Assembly: GCA_030830965.1 (NCBI GenBank)
Contig: JAURLX010000011.1
Location: forward strand, 57,763-121,762
Source of the DNA: Verrucomicrobiota bacterium
GTDB lineage: Bacteria > Verrucomicrobiota > Verrucomicrobiia > Opitutales > UBA953
Reading direction: 5' to 3'
Length of the DNA: 64,000 bases
Part shown: piece by piece, positions 51,685 through 60,410 of the stretch
Layout: the number at the start of each line of letters is the position of its first letter
How positions within the stretch are numbered: position 1 is the stretch's first letter
The notes under the pieces: model-generated
The model's input: only the letters and a program-made list of their open reading frames with translations
Told to the model about the DNA's origin: nothing
Database searches by the model: none
Program-made: the position numbers and the translations under genes

Positions 51685-52605
51685 TCAGCCCGCGCGCAGC
51701 CGCAGATCCCGCGTCGGTTCCCTGCCCCGCCCCTCGATCAGCATGCGTCGCCCGTGGATGCTGACGAAGGCGTAGGCGTTCTGGTCCGGCGTCTCGACCA
51801 TGCCCTGGAAGGTGATGAAGTGCACGCCGTCCCTCTCGGCATAGGCGCCGGCATGGTCGTGGCCGCAGAACCAGGCCACGACCGAACGACGACGGAGCAC
51901 GATCTCCAGCGCCGCAGGCGCGTCCCACGCCACGTGAGCGCGCGAAGGCAGCAACGGATGATGGGCCAGGACCACGACCGGCCGGTCCGCGTCCTGGGCC
52001 TCCGCGGCCAGGCGGTCGAACCACCGCAGCTGCTCCTCGCCAAACCCTCCGTTCCAGTCGAACGCCTGCGGCGACTTCGCGGCCTTGAGCCGGGCGAGCT
52101 CGGCGGCCGCGGCCGCGCGCGCGGACGATCCCGGCGGATGCGCGTACGTGCTGACCGCGCCGCTGTCGAGGATCACGAAGCGGACGCCGGCGACGTCGAA
52201 CGTCGAGCGGCGCGAAGCGATTCCGAGCCGCGCCGGCACCTGCGCGAGACGCGAAGGATCGACCCCGAAGTCATGGTTGCCGAGCACGTGCCTCCACGGA
52301 GCCCGTGCGTTCGCAAGCGGCGCCAATATCGCGTCAAAACTGCCCCAGTCGCGGTCGATCGCGTCGCCCAGGTTCACGCAGAAGTCGAGGTCGCGCCGGT
52401 TGAAGTCGGCGACGGCCTCCGTCAGCTTGCCCACGGAGGCGCGGTAGCTCCGCCGCCCACGGTCGGGGATGTCGGCGTACTGCGGGTCGGCGACCACGCC
52501 GAAGGCGGGCCCGGGCCTAGGCGCGGCGCGTCCGCCGCCCGCGAACGGGGCGAGGCCGGCGGCGAGGACCGCGTTCTTCAGGAACCTCCGACGTCCGGGG
52601 CGCAC
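51685..52605 (-). CDS. Tat-exported metallophosphoesterase (ADPRibase-Mn-like)
   Basis: This 306-aa protein has a twin-arginine signal (RRRFLKNAVLAAGLAPFAGG). The calcineurin-like phosphoesterase blocks are FGVVADPQYADIPDRG (D-x-Q start as in the ADPRibase-Mn group), FCVNLGDAIDRDWG, HVLGNHDFGV, VLAHHPLLPSRAHV and WFCGHDHAGAYAE, binding two metals. ADP-ribose/CDP-alcohol phosphodiesterases have this pattern; the substrate here is unknown. Initiation is GTG at 52605, seven bases after the upstream DUF1080 gene. It converges with the lipoprotein gene across 6 nt. Confidence 0.85.
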   Translation of the reverse strand: MRPGRRRFLKNAVLAAGLAPFAGGGRAAPRPGPAFGVVADPQYADIPDRGRRSYRASVGKLTEAVADFNRRDLDFCVNLGDAIDRDWGSFDAILAPLANARAPWRHVLGNHDFGVDPSRLAQVPARLGIASRRSTFDVAGVRFVILDSGAVSTYAHPPGSSARAAAAAELARLKAAKSPQAFDWNGGFGEEQLRWFDRLAAEAQDADRPVVVLAHHPLLPSRAHVAWDAPAALEIVLRRRSVVAWFCGHDHAGAYAERDGVHFITFQGMVETPDQNAYAFVSIHGRRMLIEGRGREPTRDLRLRAG

Positions 52606-52612
52606 GTCGCGC

Positions 52613-53215
52613 TCAGAGCGCCTGCACCGTCACGTTGCGGTACTCGACGCGCATCTTGAGCCCGCCGTGGACCTGCAGGCCGACCGGACCCGCCTTGGGG
52701 TAGCCCGCGTCGACGTAGTTCGAGACCTGCTCGCCGTTGAGCCACACCGTGTAGGTGTCGCCCTTGGCCTGGAACCGGATCTTGTTCCACCCGCCCTTCA
52801 CCCAGAGCGAGGGGACCTTGGGGGCCCAGCCAGACTCGGGATACTTGCCGATGTAGAAGGCGCAGGTCATGTCCTTCTTGAGAGAGCGGGAGACGCCGAT
52901 CTGCATCTGGATGTCCTTCTTCCCGGCCGCGTCGCGGCGGACCATGATGCCGCTGTCGATCTCGCCCTCGAAGCGCACCTCGCACTCGACGACGACGTCC
53001 TGGTAGTCCTTCTCGCTGTAGAGCATCGAGCCCTTCTTGTAATCTGCGAAGGCCGGATCGTTGAGGCCGACCAGAGCGCCGTCCTCGACCTTCCAGAACC
53101 CTTCGGAGGCGGGCTTGCGCCAGCCGGAGAGGTCCTTGCCGTTGAAGAGGGACTCGGCGGAGAGCGAGGCCGCAAAGCAGACGATGAGGACGGAGAGCAG
53201 GCGATGGATTCTCAT
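52613..53215 (-). CDS. Secreted DUF1080 protein (second copy)
   Basis: The product (200 aa from ATG 53215; an in-frame ATG at 53233 adds six residues) has a signal peptide (HRLLSVLIVCFAASLSAES). The DUF1080 lectin-like fold is clear: LFNGKDLSGWRKP, FWKVEDGALVG, VVVECEVRFEGEIDSGIMVRR with the SGI motif, and the C-terminal GPVGLQVHGGLKMRVEYRNVTV. It is smaller than the first copy at 3.4-4.2 kb and lacks its linker insert. It is co-oriented with the phosphoesterase seven bases downstream, so the pair likely forms an operon. Confidence 0.87.
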   Translation of the reverse strand: MRIHRLLSVLIVCFAASLSAESLFNGKDLSGWRKPASEGFWKVEDGALVGLNDPAFADYKKGSMLYSEKDYQDVVVECEVRFEGEIDSGIMVRRDAAGKKDIQMQIGVSRSLKKDMTCAFYIGKYPESGWAPKVPSLWVKGGWNKIRFQAKGDTYTVWLNGEQVSNYVDAGYPKAGPVGLQVHGGLKMRVEYRNVTVQAL

Positions 53216-53322
53216 GGGGATGGGGTTATCCATAGGCAGCCTTCATCCGGAGTGAAGCCGAAAGCCGCCATCCCGCCCTTGCATACCGCCGCGGCGAACC
53301 CTACGCTCGAAAAACCCCGCCC

Positions 53323-54318
53323 ATGAACGCCCTTCGCCTCGCCGCCCTCCTCACCGTGTGCTCCTCCCTCCTGGCCGCCGAGCCCAAGTATGAACTCCGC
53401 CCCGACTTCCTCGGACTCCCCGCCGGACGGGAGACCATCGGCAACGGCCACGGCGAGATCGCCGTCGACTCCGCAGGCAACATCTACGTCAGCGTCCAGG
53501 AAGCCAACGCGGGCCTCCAGGTCTACGGCAAGGACGGGAAGCACCTGAGGACGCTGGCCCTGCCCGCCTCGCTGCACGGCTTCGTCATCCGCAAGACCTC
53601 CGAGGGAGAATTCATCTACGGCGCCGTGCTCGCCGAGCAGCGCGTGATCAAGTGCCGCCTCGACGGCAGCGTGGTGATGGAGATCAAGGCCGACGCCTTC
53701 CCGGCCGACAAGGGCAAGACCAAGGACAAGAAGGGCGCCACGATCAATGCGCTCAAGCTGACCGGCCTCGACGTGGGGCCTGACGGCGACATCTACGTCG
53801 TCGACGGCTACGGCAAGAGCTGGATCTTCCGCTTCGACGCCAAGGGCGCCTTCAAGTCGGTCTTCGGCGGCCCCGAGAAGGGCGGGCAGGTCGTGGACGG
53901 CAAGGGCTTCGCCAACACCCATAAGATCTTCGTGGACACGCGCTACAGCCCGGCGCGCATCCTCTGCCTCGACCGCGGCAACAACCGCATGTTCCACCTC
54001 GACCTCGACGGCGGTAATCCGTCGATGATCGCCAACTCAGGCCTCCGCAATCCCTCCTCGGCCTCCTTCCACGGAGACCTGATGTGCGTCGCCGAGATCG
54101 CCGGACGCGTCTCGGTCTGGGACAAGTCCGGCCGCATGGTGGCCGAGCTCGGCGCCAACGACACCAAAGGCCAGACGAACACGCCGCGCGTGAAGCCCGC
54201 TGACTGGCGCACGGGCGTGGTGACCTCGCCGCACGGCATCACCTTCGACAACGAAGGCAACATCCTCGAGACCGAGTGGAACATGTTCGGCCGGGTGCTG
54301 CGCTGGGACCGGAAGTGA
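53323..54318 (+). CDS. Secreted six-bladed beta-propeller (NHL-type) protein
   Basis: This 331-aa protein has a signal peptide (NALRLAALLTVCSSLLAAE). Repeated strands such as IAVDSAGNIYVSVQE, GLDVGPDGDIYVVDGYG, KIFVDTRYSPARILCLDRGNNRM and HGITFDNEGNILETEWN show NHL/propeller blades. It probably binds a ligand or partner in the periplasm or outside; related Verrucomicrobia proteins occur next to sugar-degradation genes. Its stop overlaps the GTG of the next gene (GTGA), indicating coupling. Enzymatic activity (for example peptidyl-alpha-hydroxyglycine lyase-like) cannot be shown. Confidence 0.8.
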   Translation: MNALRLAALLTVCSSLLAAEPKYELRPDFLGLPAGRETIGNGHGEIAVDSAGNIYVSVQEANAGLQVYGKDGKHLRTLALPASLHGFVIRKTSEGEFIYGAVLAEQRVIKCRLDGSVVMEIKADAFPADKGKTKDKKGATINALKLTGLDVGPDGDIYVVDGYGKSWIFRFDAKGAFKSVFGGPEKGGQVVDGKGFANTHKIFVDTRYSPARILCLDRGNNRMFHLDLDGGNPSMIANSGLRNPSSASFHGDLMCVAEIAGRVSVWDKSGRMVAELGANDTKGQTNTPRVKPADWRTGVVTSPHGITFDNEGNILETEWNMFGRVLRWDRK

Positions 54319-54944
54319 CCGGCCGGACGCTCAGGCTCGTCCTCGCATGGGGAGCCCTCGTGCTCCCCATGCCCGCGTCCGGACACAACGGCGAGGTGCT
54401 GGTGGCCCGGCTGACGCTACGCGCCGACGGCTCCTGCGCGATGCGGGTCACGGCCGACCTGGAGGCCAACTACCTCATCCGCGACCGCGCGAGGATGGCC
54501 GAGGCGATGGAAGACCTCCTGCTGCTGTCGACGGACTCGGGCACGGTGCCATTCACGCGTGAGGCGGGCGCGCCGGCCTTCACGACGTCCTCGAAGCTGG
54601 AGACGGACTCGCCGTTCCAGCACACGCCCGAGGAACTTGCCAAGACCTACCGCCTGCAGAACGCGGAATGGGCTTGGACGCCCACGGAACGCAACTTCGT
54701 CATCCGGATGCCGGAAGCGAGCCCCCACACGGTGCTGCTGTGGATGCTGGACGAGAAGCATCCGGACCTGAAGGCGCGCTGGACGATGATGGTCGCGGGC
54801 GACGAGTCGCCGCTGATCTCGGCCCACGCGACCGAGCGGGACGAAGGCCGGCGCGACGGCTGGTTCTTCGTCTTCGCTGGGACGGCGGCCCTGCTGGCCG
54901 GCTGGCTGTTGGTCCGACGCCGGGCGGGGCGGGCCGGCTCCTGA
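54315..54944 (+). CDS. Secreted protein with C-terminal membrane anchor, unknown
   Basis: The 209-aa product begins at GTG 54315, overlapping the propeller stop as GTGA. It has a signal peptide (LRLVLAWGALVLPMPASG), a polar domain of about 150 residues (VARLTLRADGSCAMRVTAD) and a C-terminal helix WFFVFAGTAALLAGWLLV followed by RRRAGRAGS, a typical stop-transfer. I do not recognise a family. Membrane anchoring next to the secreted propeller suggests they work together at the periplasmic face. It converges with the esterase gene across 3 nt. Confidence 0.65.
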   Translation: MTGRTLRLVLAWGALVLPMPASGHNGEVLVARLTLRADGSCAMRVTADLEANYLIRDRARMAEAMEDLLLLSTDSGTVPFTREAGAPAFTTSSKLETDSPFQHTPEELAKTYRLQNAEWAWTPTERNFVIRMPEASPHTVLLWMLDEKHPDLKARWTMMVAGDESPLISAHATERDEGRRDGWFFVFAGTAALLAGWLLVRRRAGRAGS

Positions 54945-54947
54945 GGC

Positions 54948-55721
54948 TCAGCCCAGGACGGCGTCGACGAAACCGGCGCGGGCGTCGAAGTGGGGATTGT
55001 GACCGCTGTCCGGCAGGGTGACGACGTCGGCCGAGGGGAAATGCCCCCTGATGGCCGCGACATCCTCGTCGCGCACGTAGCCTGACTTGCCGCCGCGGAT
55101 GAAACGCGTCGGGCCGCCCCACGATTCATCGACGGCCAGGGAGCTGCCGAGGATCTCCGGTAAGGCGCGTTCCAGCGCGGCGCGATTCACCGTCCACCGC
55201 CAGCGCCCGGAAGCGTCCTGCCCGAGATTGGTGAGGATGAACTGGCGTAGGCCCCAGTCGGCCACCGCGGCGGAGAGACGGGCGTCGGCGTCCTTCCGCG
55301 ACGTCACGGACGAGAGGTCGAGCGCCTCCATCGCCGCGAACTCGGCGCGGAGACGGCCGGGATAGGCCCGCGGCGCGATGTCCACCACGGTCAGGCGGGA
55401 GACGAGGTCAGGGCGGTCGACCACGAGACGCATCGCCGCCTTGCCCCCCATGCTGTGGCCGACGAGGTGGACGGGGCCGGCGAACGCGCGCCCGACGAGC
55501 TCCGCGACGTCGGCCGCGAGGGCCGCATAGGAGCAGTCGTCATCCCAGGGCGAAGCGCCGTGGTTGCGCAGGTCGGCGGCGACGACGCGGTAGCCGCGCG
55601 CGGCGATCGCGGCGCCGGCGGACTGCCAGTTGCGGGAGGATCCGAGCAGCCCGTGGAGCACCAGGATCGGAGGCCCCTCGCCTCCGAGCTCGCGCATCAC
55701 TAGGGAGAGCGCCTGCGGCAT
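54948..55721 (-). CDS. ybfF: Alpha/beta hydrolase, YbfF-like esterase
   Basis: This 257-aa protein shows the YbfF family pattern: GPPILVLHGLLGSSRNWQS, AADLRNHGASPWDD, and the nucleophile elbow HLVGHSMGGKAAM, followed by VDIAPRAYP and a C-terminal His in LPDSGHNPHFD. YbfF is a cytosolic esterase acting on acyl-CoA and related esters. The start is taken as ATG 55721 (MPQALS); a TTG at 55733 is possible. The much longer open frame upstream is antisense to the propeller gene and is not coding. Confidence 0.88.
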   Translation of the reverse strand: MPQALSLVMRELGGEGPPILVLHGLLGSSRNWQSAGAAIAARGYRVVAADLRNHGASPWDDDCSYAALAADVAELVGRAFAGPVHLVGHSMGGKAAMRLVVDRPDLVSRLTVVDIAPRAYPGRLRAEFAAMEALDLSSVTSRKDADARLSAAVADWGLRQFILTNLGQDASGRWRWTVNRAALERALPEILGSSLAVDESWGGPTRFIRGGKSGYVRDEDVAAIRGHFPSADVVTLPDSGHNPHFDARAGFVDAVLG

Positions 55722-55799
55722 CGGCGCAGTCAATGCCGCCCTGCGCTCCGGGGTCGAACCGATTCTTGCCGAGGCGGGCCGGCACGCCATCGTCGGCTC

Positions 55800-56852
55800 A
55801 TGCGCACTCTCCTGCTGGTCCCGCTGCTCATCGCCGCGCACGCCTTCGCCGCCATCGAGGTCATCCGCCTGCCCGGCGCCGAGGACCTGCACGAGCCCTT
55901 CAGCATCGCCTTCGACGCCAAGGGCGACGCCTACGGGGTGGAGTTCCAGCCCGCGAACCGGATCTTTCATCTGCATGACGGAAGGATCGACTACGTCTCC
56001 GGGGTCCGATGGGACAGCCGAGGCAAGACGCCGAAGCTCCCCGCCCCCGCCCGGCCCCTCGACCTCGCGCCGGCCGTCTACAACGGCATGCATGACGTCT
56101 CGATCGGCCCCGACGGCGCGATCTACGCCGCGGACAGCTTCCAACACCGCATCGTCCGCCTCGACCCCAGGACGCACGCCACGACGGTCCTCGCCGGCAC
56201 GGGCAAGGCCGGTTTCGCCGGAGACGGCGGTCCGGCCGACCGGGCGCAGTTCAACGTCCCGATGTGCGGCGTGATCGATCCTTCCGGCAAGTTCATGGTC
56301 ATCGCCGACATCGGCAATCACCGCGTCCGTCGCATCGATCTCGCGACGAAGGTGGTCACGACCATCGCGGGCAACGGCAAGAAAGGCCTGCCGAAGGACG
56401 GCGACGACGCGCTGGACACGCCCATGGGCGACGCCCGGGCCGCGTGCACGGCCGGGGACGGCACCGTCTACGCGCTCCTTCGCGGCGGCAACGCGCTCGT
56501 GGCGATCAAGGACGGCAAGGTCCGCGTCGTGGTCAACAAGGCGGGCAAGAAAGGCCCGGCGACCGACGGACCGGCGGCCGACGCGACGATGAACGGCCCC
56601 AAGTACGTGACGATGGACGCCCGGGGCAACGTGCTCATCCTCGACACCGAGAACCACTGCGTGCGGCTCTTCGATCCGGTGAGAGGGACGATCCGCACCA
56701 TCGTCGGCGACGGCAGGAAGGGCGCCGCGCTGGGAGCCGACTGGGCCGGCACCCAGCTCAACCGTCCGCACGGGGCGCGCATCGGGCCTGACGGCCGCCT
56801 CTACGTCTGCGACACGGAAAACAACCGCCTGCTGGTCGGTCCTGCGCCCTGA
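55800..56852 (+). CDS. Secreted NHL-repeat beta-propeller protein
   Basis: This 350-aa protein has a signal peptide (MRTLLLVPLLIAAHAFA). NHL blades are visible: HDVSIGPDGAIYAADSFQHR, LAGTGKAGFAGDGGPADRAQF, VIADIGNHRVRRIDL, ILDTENHCVRLFDP and GARIGPDGRLYVCDTENNRL. The GDGGPA motif and 'DxxNHRVR' repeats are typical of secreted NHL proteins in Verrucomicrobiota. The ligand is unknown. It is divergent from the YbfF-like gene across 78 nt and upstream of dapA by 73 nt. Confidence 0.82.
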   Translation: MRTLLLVPLLIAAHAFAAIEVIRLPGAEDLHEPFSIAFDAKGDAYGVEFQPANRIFHLHDGRIDYVSGVRWDSRGKTPKLPAPARPLDLAPAVYNGMHDVSIGPDGAIYAADSFQHRIVRLDPRTHATTVLAGTGKAGFAGDGGPADRAQFNVPMCGVIDPSGKFMVIADIGNHRVRRIDLATKVVTTIAGNGKKGLPKDGDDALDTPMGDARAACTAGDGTVYALLRGGNALVAIKDGKVRVVVNKAGKKGPATDGPAADATMNGPKYVTMDARGNVLILDTENHCVRLFDPVRGTIRTIVGDGRKGAALGADWAGTQLNRPHGARIGPDGRLYVCDTENNRLLVGPAP

Positions 56853-56894
56853 GCCGCGGAATCGGGGTTTTTGGGTTTGTCTCCCGGGGCTGGT

Positions 56895-56910
56895 CGGGGT
56901 TGTTTCCCCG
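56895..56910. terminator. Hairpin in the spacer before dapA
   Basis: CGGGG (56895-56899) and CCCCG (56906-56910) pair around TTGTTT, after the propeller gene. The stem is short and no T-run follows, so a terminator role is only possible. Confidence 0.3.
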
Positions 56911-56925
56911 GTCCTCCTCAGCGAC

Positions 56926-57852
56926 ATGTCCGCCACCGGTTCCAGCCGCGCCAAGTTCGGCCCCGCCTCCTTCGTCGGGGCCCATACCGCGCTCGTGACG
57001 CCCTTCCTCGACGGGAAGGTGTGCTGGGAGGACCTGCGCTCGCTGGTCGAGTTCCAGATCAAGGGCGGCGTCAACGGCCTCGTCTCGGTCGGCACCACCG
57101 GCGAGTCGCCCACCCTCGACTCCGACGAGCACGTGGAGGTGATCGCCCGCACGGTCGAGTACGCCGCCGGCCGGGTCCCGGTCATGGCCGGCACGGGCTC
57201 GAACTCCACCGTCGAGGCGCTTGACCTGACCCGACGCGCGGAGGAAGCAGGGGCCGACGGGTTCCTCCAGGTCGCACCGTACTACAACAAGCCCAGCCAG
57301 GAGGGCCTCTTCCGCCATTTTTCCGCCGTCGCGGACGCGACGGACAAGCCCATCCTGCTCTATTCGATCCCCGGGCGCTGCGGGGTGGAGATCTCCGTGG
57401 AGACCGTGCTGCGTCTCCGCAAGCGGTACCGTCATGTCATCGGCATCAAGGAGGCTGGGGGGCAGGTCGAGAAGGCGGCCCGGCTGGTCCGGGAGTCCGA
57501 CCCGGACTTCATCGTGCTCAGCGGCGACGACTCCCTCACCCTGCCCTTCGCGCAGGTCGGGGCCCGCGGCATCGTCTCCGTGGCGTCCAACCTGATCCCC
57601 GGGCCGGTCACCGAGCTCTCCGATCTCGTGCGCGCCGGGCGGTTCGAGGAGGCCGGGGCCCTGCACGGTCGGCTGGCGGAGATCTTCAAGACCCTCTTCA
57701 TCGAGCCCAACCCCGTCCCCGTTAAGCACTGCATGACGCGGGCCGGCATCATCCGCTCCGCCGAGGTGCGCCTGCCGCTCTGCGAGATGTCGGAGGCTAG
57801 CCGTCTCCAGGTCGAGAAAGCCGCCGACGCCCTCTTCGCCGCACTCCGATGA
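56926..57852 (+). CDS. dapA: 4-hydroxy-tetrahydrodipicolinate synthase
   Basis: This 308-aa protein carries the DapA active-site set: SVGTTGESPTLD (Thr57-Thr58), the catalytic Tyr and Arg in LLYSIPGRCG (Y146, R151) and the Schiff-base lysine in VIGIKEAGG (K175). PYYNKPSQEG, the family signature, is present. It condenses pyruvate with aspartate semialdehyde in lysine and diaminopimelate synthesis. Its stop overlaps the dapB start (ATGA), so the two enzymes are coupled. Confidence 0.96.
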   Translation: MSATGSSRAKFGPASFVGAHTALVTPFLDGKVCWEDLRSLVEFQIKGGVNGLVSVGTTGESPTLDSDEHVEVIARTVEYAAGRVPVMAGTGSNSTVEALDLTRRAEEAGADGFLQVAPYYNKPSQEGLFRHFSAVADATDKPILLYSIPGRCGVEISVETVLRLRKRYRHVIGIKEAGGQVEKAARLVRESDPDFIVLSGDDSLTLPFAQVGARGIVSVASNLIPGPVTELSDLVRAGRFEEAGALHGRLAEIFKTLFIEPNPVPVKHCMTRAGIIRSAEVRLPLCEMSEASRLQVEKAADALFAALR

Positions 57853-58592
57853 GCCAGCCACTCCGCATCCTCCTCAACGGCTCCAAGGGCCGCATGGGCC
57901 GCGCCATCGCCAGCGTGGCCGCCTCCGAGCAGGCCGTGATCGCCGCCAGCGTCGACCAGGGCGAGAGCCTTGAGTCGCACATCGCGTCCGGCGACGTGGT
58001 CATCGACTTCTCCCTTCATTCCGCGACGCCAGAGATCTCCCAGCTCTGCGCCCGGCACCAGAAGCCGCTGGTGATCGGCACCACCGGCCACACCGCCGAG
58101 GAGAAGGCCGTCATCCACGCGGCCATCAAGGGCCTCCCGGTGGTCTGGGCCGGCAACTACTCCGTCGGGGTCACGCTCCTCAATGCGCTCGTCCGTCAGG
58201 CCGCCCGTTCGCTCGCCGACGCGGGCCGGTGGGACGTCGAGGTGCTGGAGACGCACCACCGTCTCAAGAAGGACGCCCCCTCCGGCACCGCCGAGGACCT
58301 GCTCAAGATTCTCCTCGAGGAACGTCGGCTCGCCCGGGAGGCGCTGAAGCACGGGCGCGAAGGCCTGGTCGGCGAACGTCCGCTCGGCGAGATCGGCGTG
58401 CACGCCATCCGCGCAGGCGACGTCGTGGGCGACCACACCGTCCTCTTCGCCGCGGAAGGCGAGCGTCTCGAGCTCACGCACAAGGCCTCCAACCGCGAGA
58501 TCTTTGCGCGAGGCGCCGTCCGCGCCGCCCGCTGGCTGAAGAGCCAGCCCGCCGGCCTGTACGGGATGGAAGACGTGCTGGGGCTGAAGTGA
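57849..58592 (+). CDS. dapB: 4-hydroxy-tetrahydrodipicolinate reductase
   Basis: This 247-aa protein has the N-terminal dinucleotide-binding GSKGRMGRAI (11-20) and the DapB catalytic motif EVLETHHRLKKDAPSGTAEDLL with the His-His and Lys residues. GDHTVLFAAEGERLELTHKASNREIFA ends the C-terminal domain as in other DapB proteins. It reduces the DapA product to tetrahydrodipicolinate using NAD(P)H. It is slightly shorter than the E. coli enzyme but complete. It overlaps dapA by four bases and converges with ruvA. Confidence 0.95.
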   Translation: MSQPLRILLNGSKGRMGRAIASVAASEQAVIAASVDQGESLESHIASGDVVIDFSLHSATPEISQLCARHQKPLVIGTTGHTAEEKAVIHAAIKGLPVVWAGNYSVGVTLLNALVRQAARSLADAGRWDVEVLETHHRLKKDAPSGTAEDLLKILLEERRLAREALKHGREGLVGERPLGEIGVHAIRAGDVVGDHTVLFAAEGERLELTHKASNREIFARGAVRAARWLKSQPAGLYGMEDVLGLK

Positions 58593-58622
58593 ACCCGGGG
58601 GCGAAGCCGCCCGTCCGGAATC

Positions 58623-59222
58623 CTACCGCCCGAGCGCGGCCTTGACCAACTGGTCCGCCGTCACGCCGCCGCCGAGCCTGGCCAGTGCGGCGCGCACGCC
58701 CTTGTCGGCGTCCGCGGCCTTGAAACCGAGCGCGATCAGCGCCGCCACGGCGTCGGAGGCGGCGGTGGGCACGGGGGGCTGTGCAGCGACGGCCGCCGTC
58801 ACGACGCCCGGGCCTTCGAGTCCGACCTTGTCCTTGAGTTCGACGACAAGCCGCTCGGCGGTCTTCTTGCCCACGCCGGGGCATTGGGAAAGCAGCGCGA
58901 CGTCGCCGCGCACGATCGCATCCCGCAGGATGGGCAGCGAAAGCCGGCTGAGGATGTTGAGCGCCATCTTGGGGCCGACGCCCGACACCTTCTCGACGAG
59001 CAGCTTGAAGAACTCGCGTTCCTCGGCGACGGCGAATCCGTAGAGGGCCTGGCCGTCCTCCCGGAAGACGTGGTGGACGAGCAGGCTGACTTCCGAGCCG
59101 ACCTGCGGGAGACGCTCCGCGGTCGTGACGGGCACGTTGACCTCGTAGCCCACGCCCGACGACTCGATGACGACGCGTAAGACGCCGGCCTCGATGAGTT
59201 TGCCGCGGAGGGAGACGATCAT
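58623..59222 (-). CDS. ruvA: Holliday junction branch migration protein RuvA
   Basis: This 199-aa protein is the usual RuvA size. The N-terminal OB fold begins MIVSLRGKLIEAGVLRVVIESSGVGYEVNVP. Two helix-hairpin-helix units follow (KVSGVGPKMALNILS and CPGVGKKTAERLVVELKDK), and a C-terminal three-helix domain (AVAALIALGFKAADADKGVRAAL) contacts RuvB. RuvA binds Holliday junctions as a tetramer and directs RuvB. ruvB/ruvC are not adjacent in the window. Confidence 0.96.
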   Translation of the reverse strand: MIVSLRGKLIEAGVLRVVIESSGVGYEVNVPVTTAERLPQVGSEVSLLVHHVFREDGQALYGFAVAEEREFFKLLVEKVSGVGPKMALNILSRLSLPILRDAIVRGDVALLSQCPGVGKKTAERLVVELKDKVGLEGPGVVTAAVAAQPPVPTAASDAVAALIALGFKAADADKGVRAALARLGGGVTADQLVKAALGR

Positions 59223-59252
59223 GGGGCGATGAAAGCGGAAACGGCCCGCTGG

Positions 59253-60407
59253 TTAAGCCCGAATCTCCACGATGAAGCCCTTGAGATAACGGCTCTCGGG
59301 GAAGTTCAGCAGGACCGGGTGGTCGGCCGGCTGAGAAGTGCGTTCCAGGATCACGGCCTCGCGCCGGGCGTCGGACGCGGCGGCCTCGATGACCTCGAGG
59401 TACATCTCCTCGGAGACGCGGTGCGAACAGGAGTAGGTCGCCAGGATGCCGCCCGGGGCGAGCAGACGGAGCGCGCGGAGGTTCAGCTCCTTGTAGCCGC
59501 GGAGGGCGCCGTCGACGGCGTCCTTGCTGCGGGCGAAGGGCGGCGGATCGAGGACGATGAGGTCGAAGGAAGCCTCACGGTGCTCCGTGAACCAGTCAAA
59601 GACGTTGGCGACCTCGAACGAGGCGCTGAGGCCGTTGCGCTCGGCGGCCGAGCGGGCCGCGGCGATGGCGTCCTCGGACTGGTCGAGGCCGAGCACGCTG
59701 GCGGCGCCGGCCTTGGCGCAGGCGAGGCCGAAACCGCCCTGGTTGCAGAAGGCGTCGAGCACGCGGCGGCCCTGGGCGAGCTTCGCGACGTTCTGATGCT
59801 GGTCGAGCTGGTCGAGGTAGGTGCCGGTCTTCTGGCCGCCCAGGAGGTCGATGCGCACCTGCACGCCGCCGACTTCCATCCAGGAAGGTTCGAGCGGCTG
59901 GCCCGAGACCGTGCGGATCTCCTGACGCAGCCCCTCGAGCTTGCGCGTCGCGGCGTCGTTGCGCAGGACGATCTCGCGCGGCTTCAGCAGGCGCTGCAGC
60001 ACGTCGATAATCGTGGCCAGGCGCCGGTCGACGCCGCAGGTGAGCGCCTGGATCGAGAGCAGGTCGTGGTAACGATCGACGACGAGTCCGGGCAGGCTGT
60101 CGGCCTCGGACCAGACCAGGCGGCAGACCGGGCGGTCGCCGCGACGACGTACGGCGGCCGTGATCAGTTCCTCCAGCAGCGGGCCGTCCAGGCTTACAGG
60201 CCGGCGGGAATAGCGCCGCCAGGCGATCTGGGACTTCCCGTTCCAGAGACCGGCCCCGAGGCTGCGGCCCTTGGGGTCGGTCAGTTCGACGCAGTCGCCG
60301 TCGGCCGGCGGCGGGCCGTTGACCTCGACCTCACCGAGGAAGGCCCAGGGGTGTCCCCTCGCTGCGCGCACGGGACGACCGGGCCGGATGCGGATGGCAC
60401 GGAGCAT
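59253..60407 (-). CDS. Class I rRNA methyltransferase, RlmI-like
   Basis: This 384-aa protein has an N-terminal PUA-type domain (IRPGRPVRAARGHPWAFLGEV) and a Rossmann methyltransferase core: DAFCNQGGFGLACAKAG (SAM motif), DQSEDAIAAAR, the catalytic VLDPPPFARSKDAV and LLAPGGILATYSCSHRV. RlmI and related enzymes methylate a cytosine in 23S rRNA; the exact target here is uncertain. It is three bases downstream of the LptG-like gene on the same strand. Confidence 0.87.
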   Translation of the reverse strand: MLRAIRIRPGRPVRAARGHPWAFLGEVEVNGPPPADGDCVELTDPKGRSLGAGLWNGKSQIAWRRYSRRPVSLDGPLLEELITAAVRRRGDRPVCRLVWSEADSLPGLVVDRYHDLLSIQALTCGVDRRLATIIDVLQRLLKPREIVLRNDAATRKLEGLRQEIRTVSGQPLEPSWMEVGGVQVRIDLLGGQKTGTYLDQLDQHQNVAKLAQGRRVLDAFCNQGGFGLACAKAGAASVLGLDQSEDAIAAARSAAERNGLSASFEVANVFDWFTEHREASFDLIVLDPPPFARSKDAVDGALRGYKELNLRALRLLAPGGILATYSCSHRVSEEMYLEVIEAAASDARREAVILERTSQPADHPVLLNFPESRYLKGFIVEIRA

Positions 60408-60410
60408 GAA

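Noticed and set aside
55722..57209. Long in-frame N-terminal extension of the YbfF-like esterase
   Set aside because: It lies antisense to the NHL and dapA genes; the esterase family begins at the ATG at 55721.
58601..58616. GGGCG...CGCCC repeat between dapB and ruvA as a terminator
   Set aside because: Only a 5-bp stem, no T tract; too weak to annotate.
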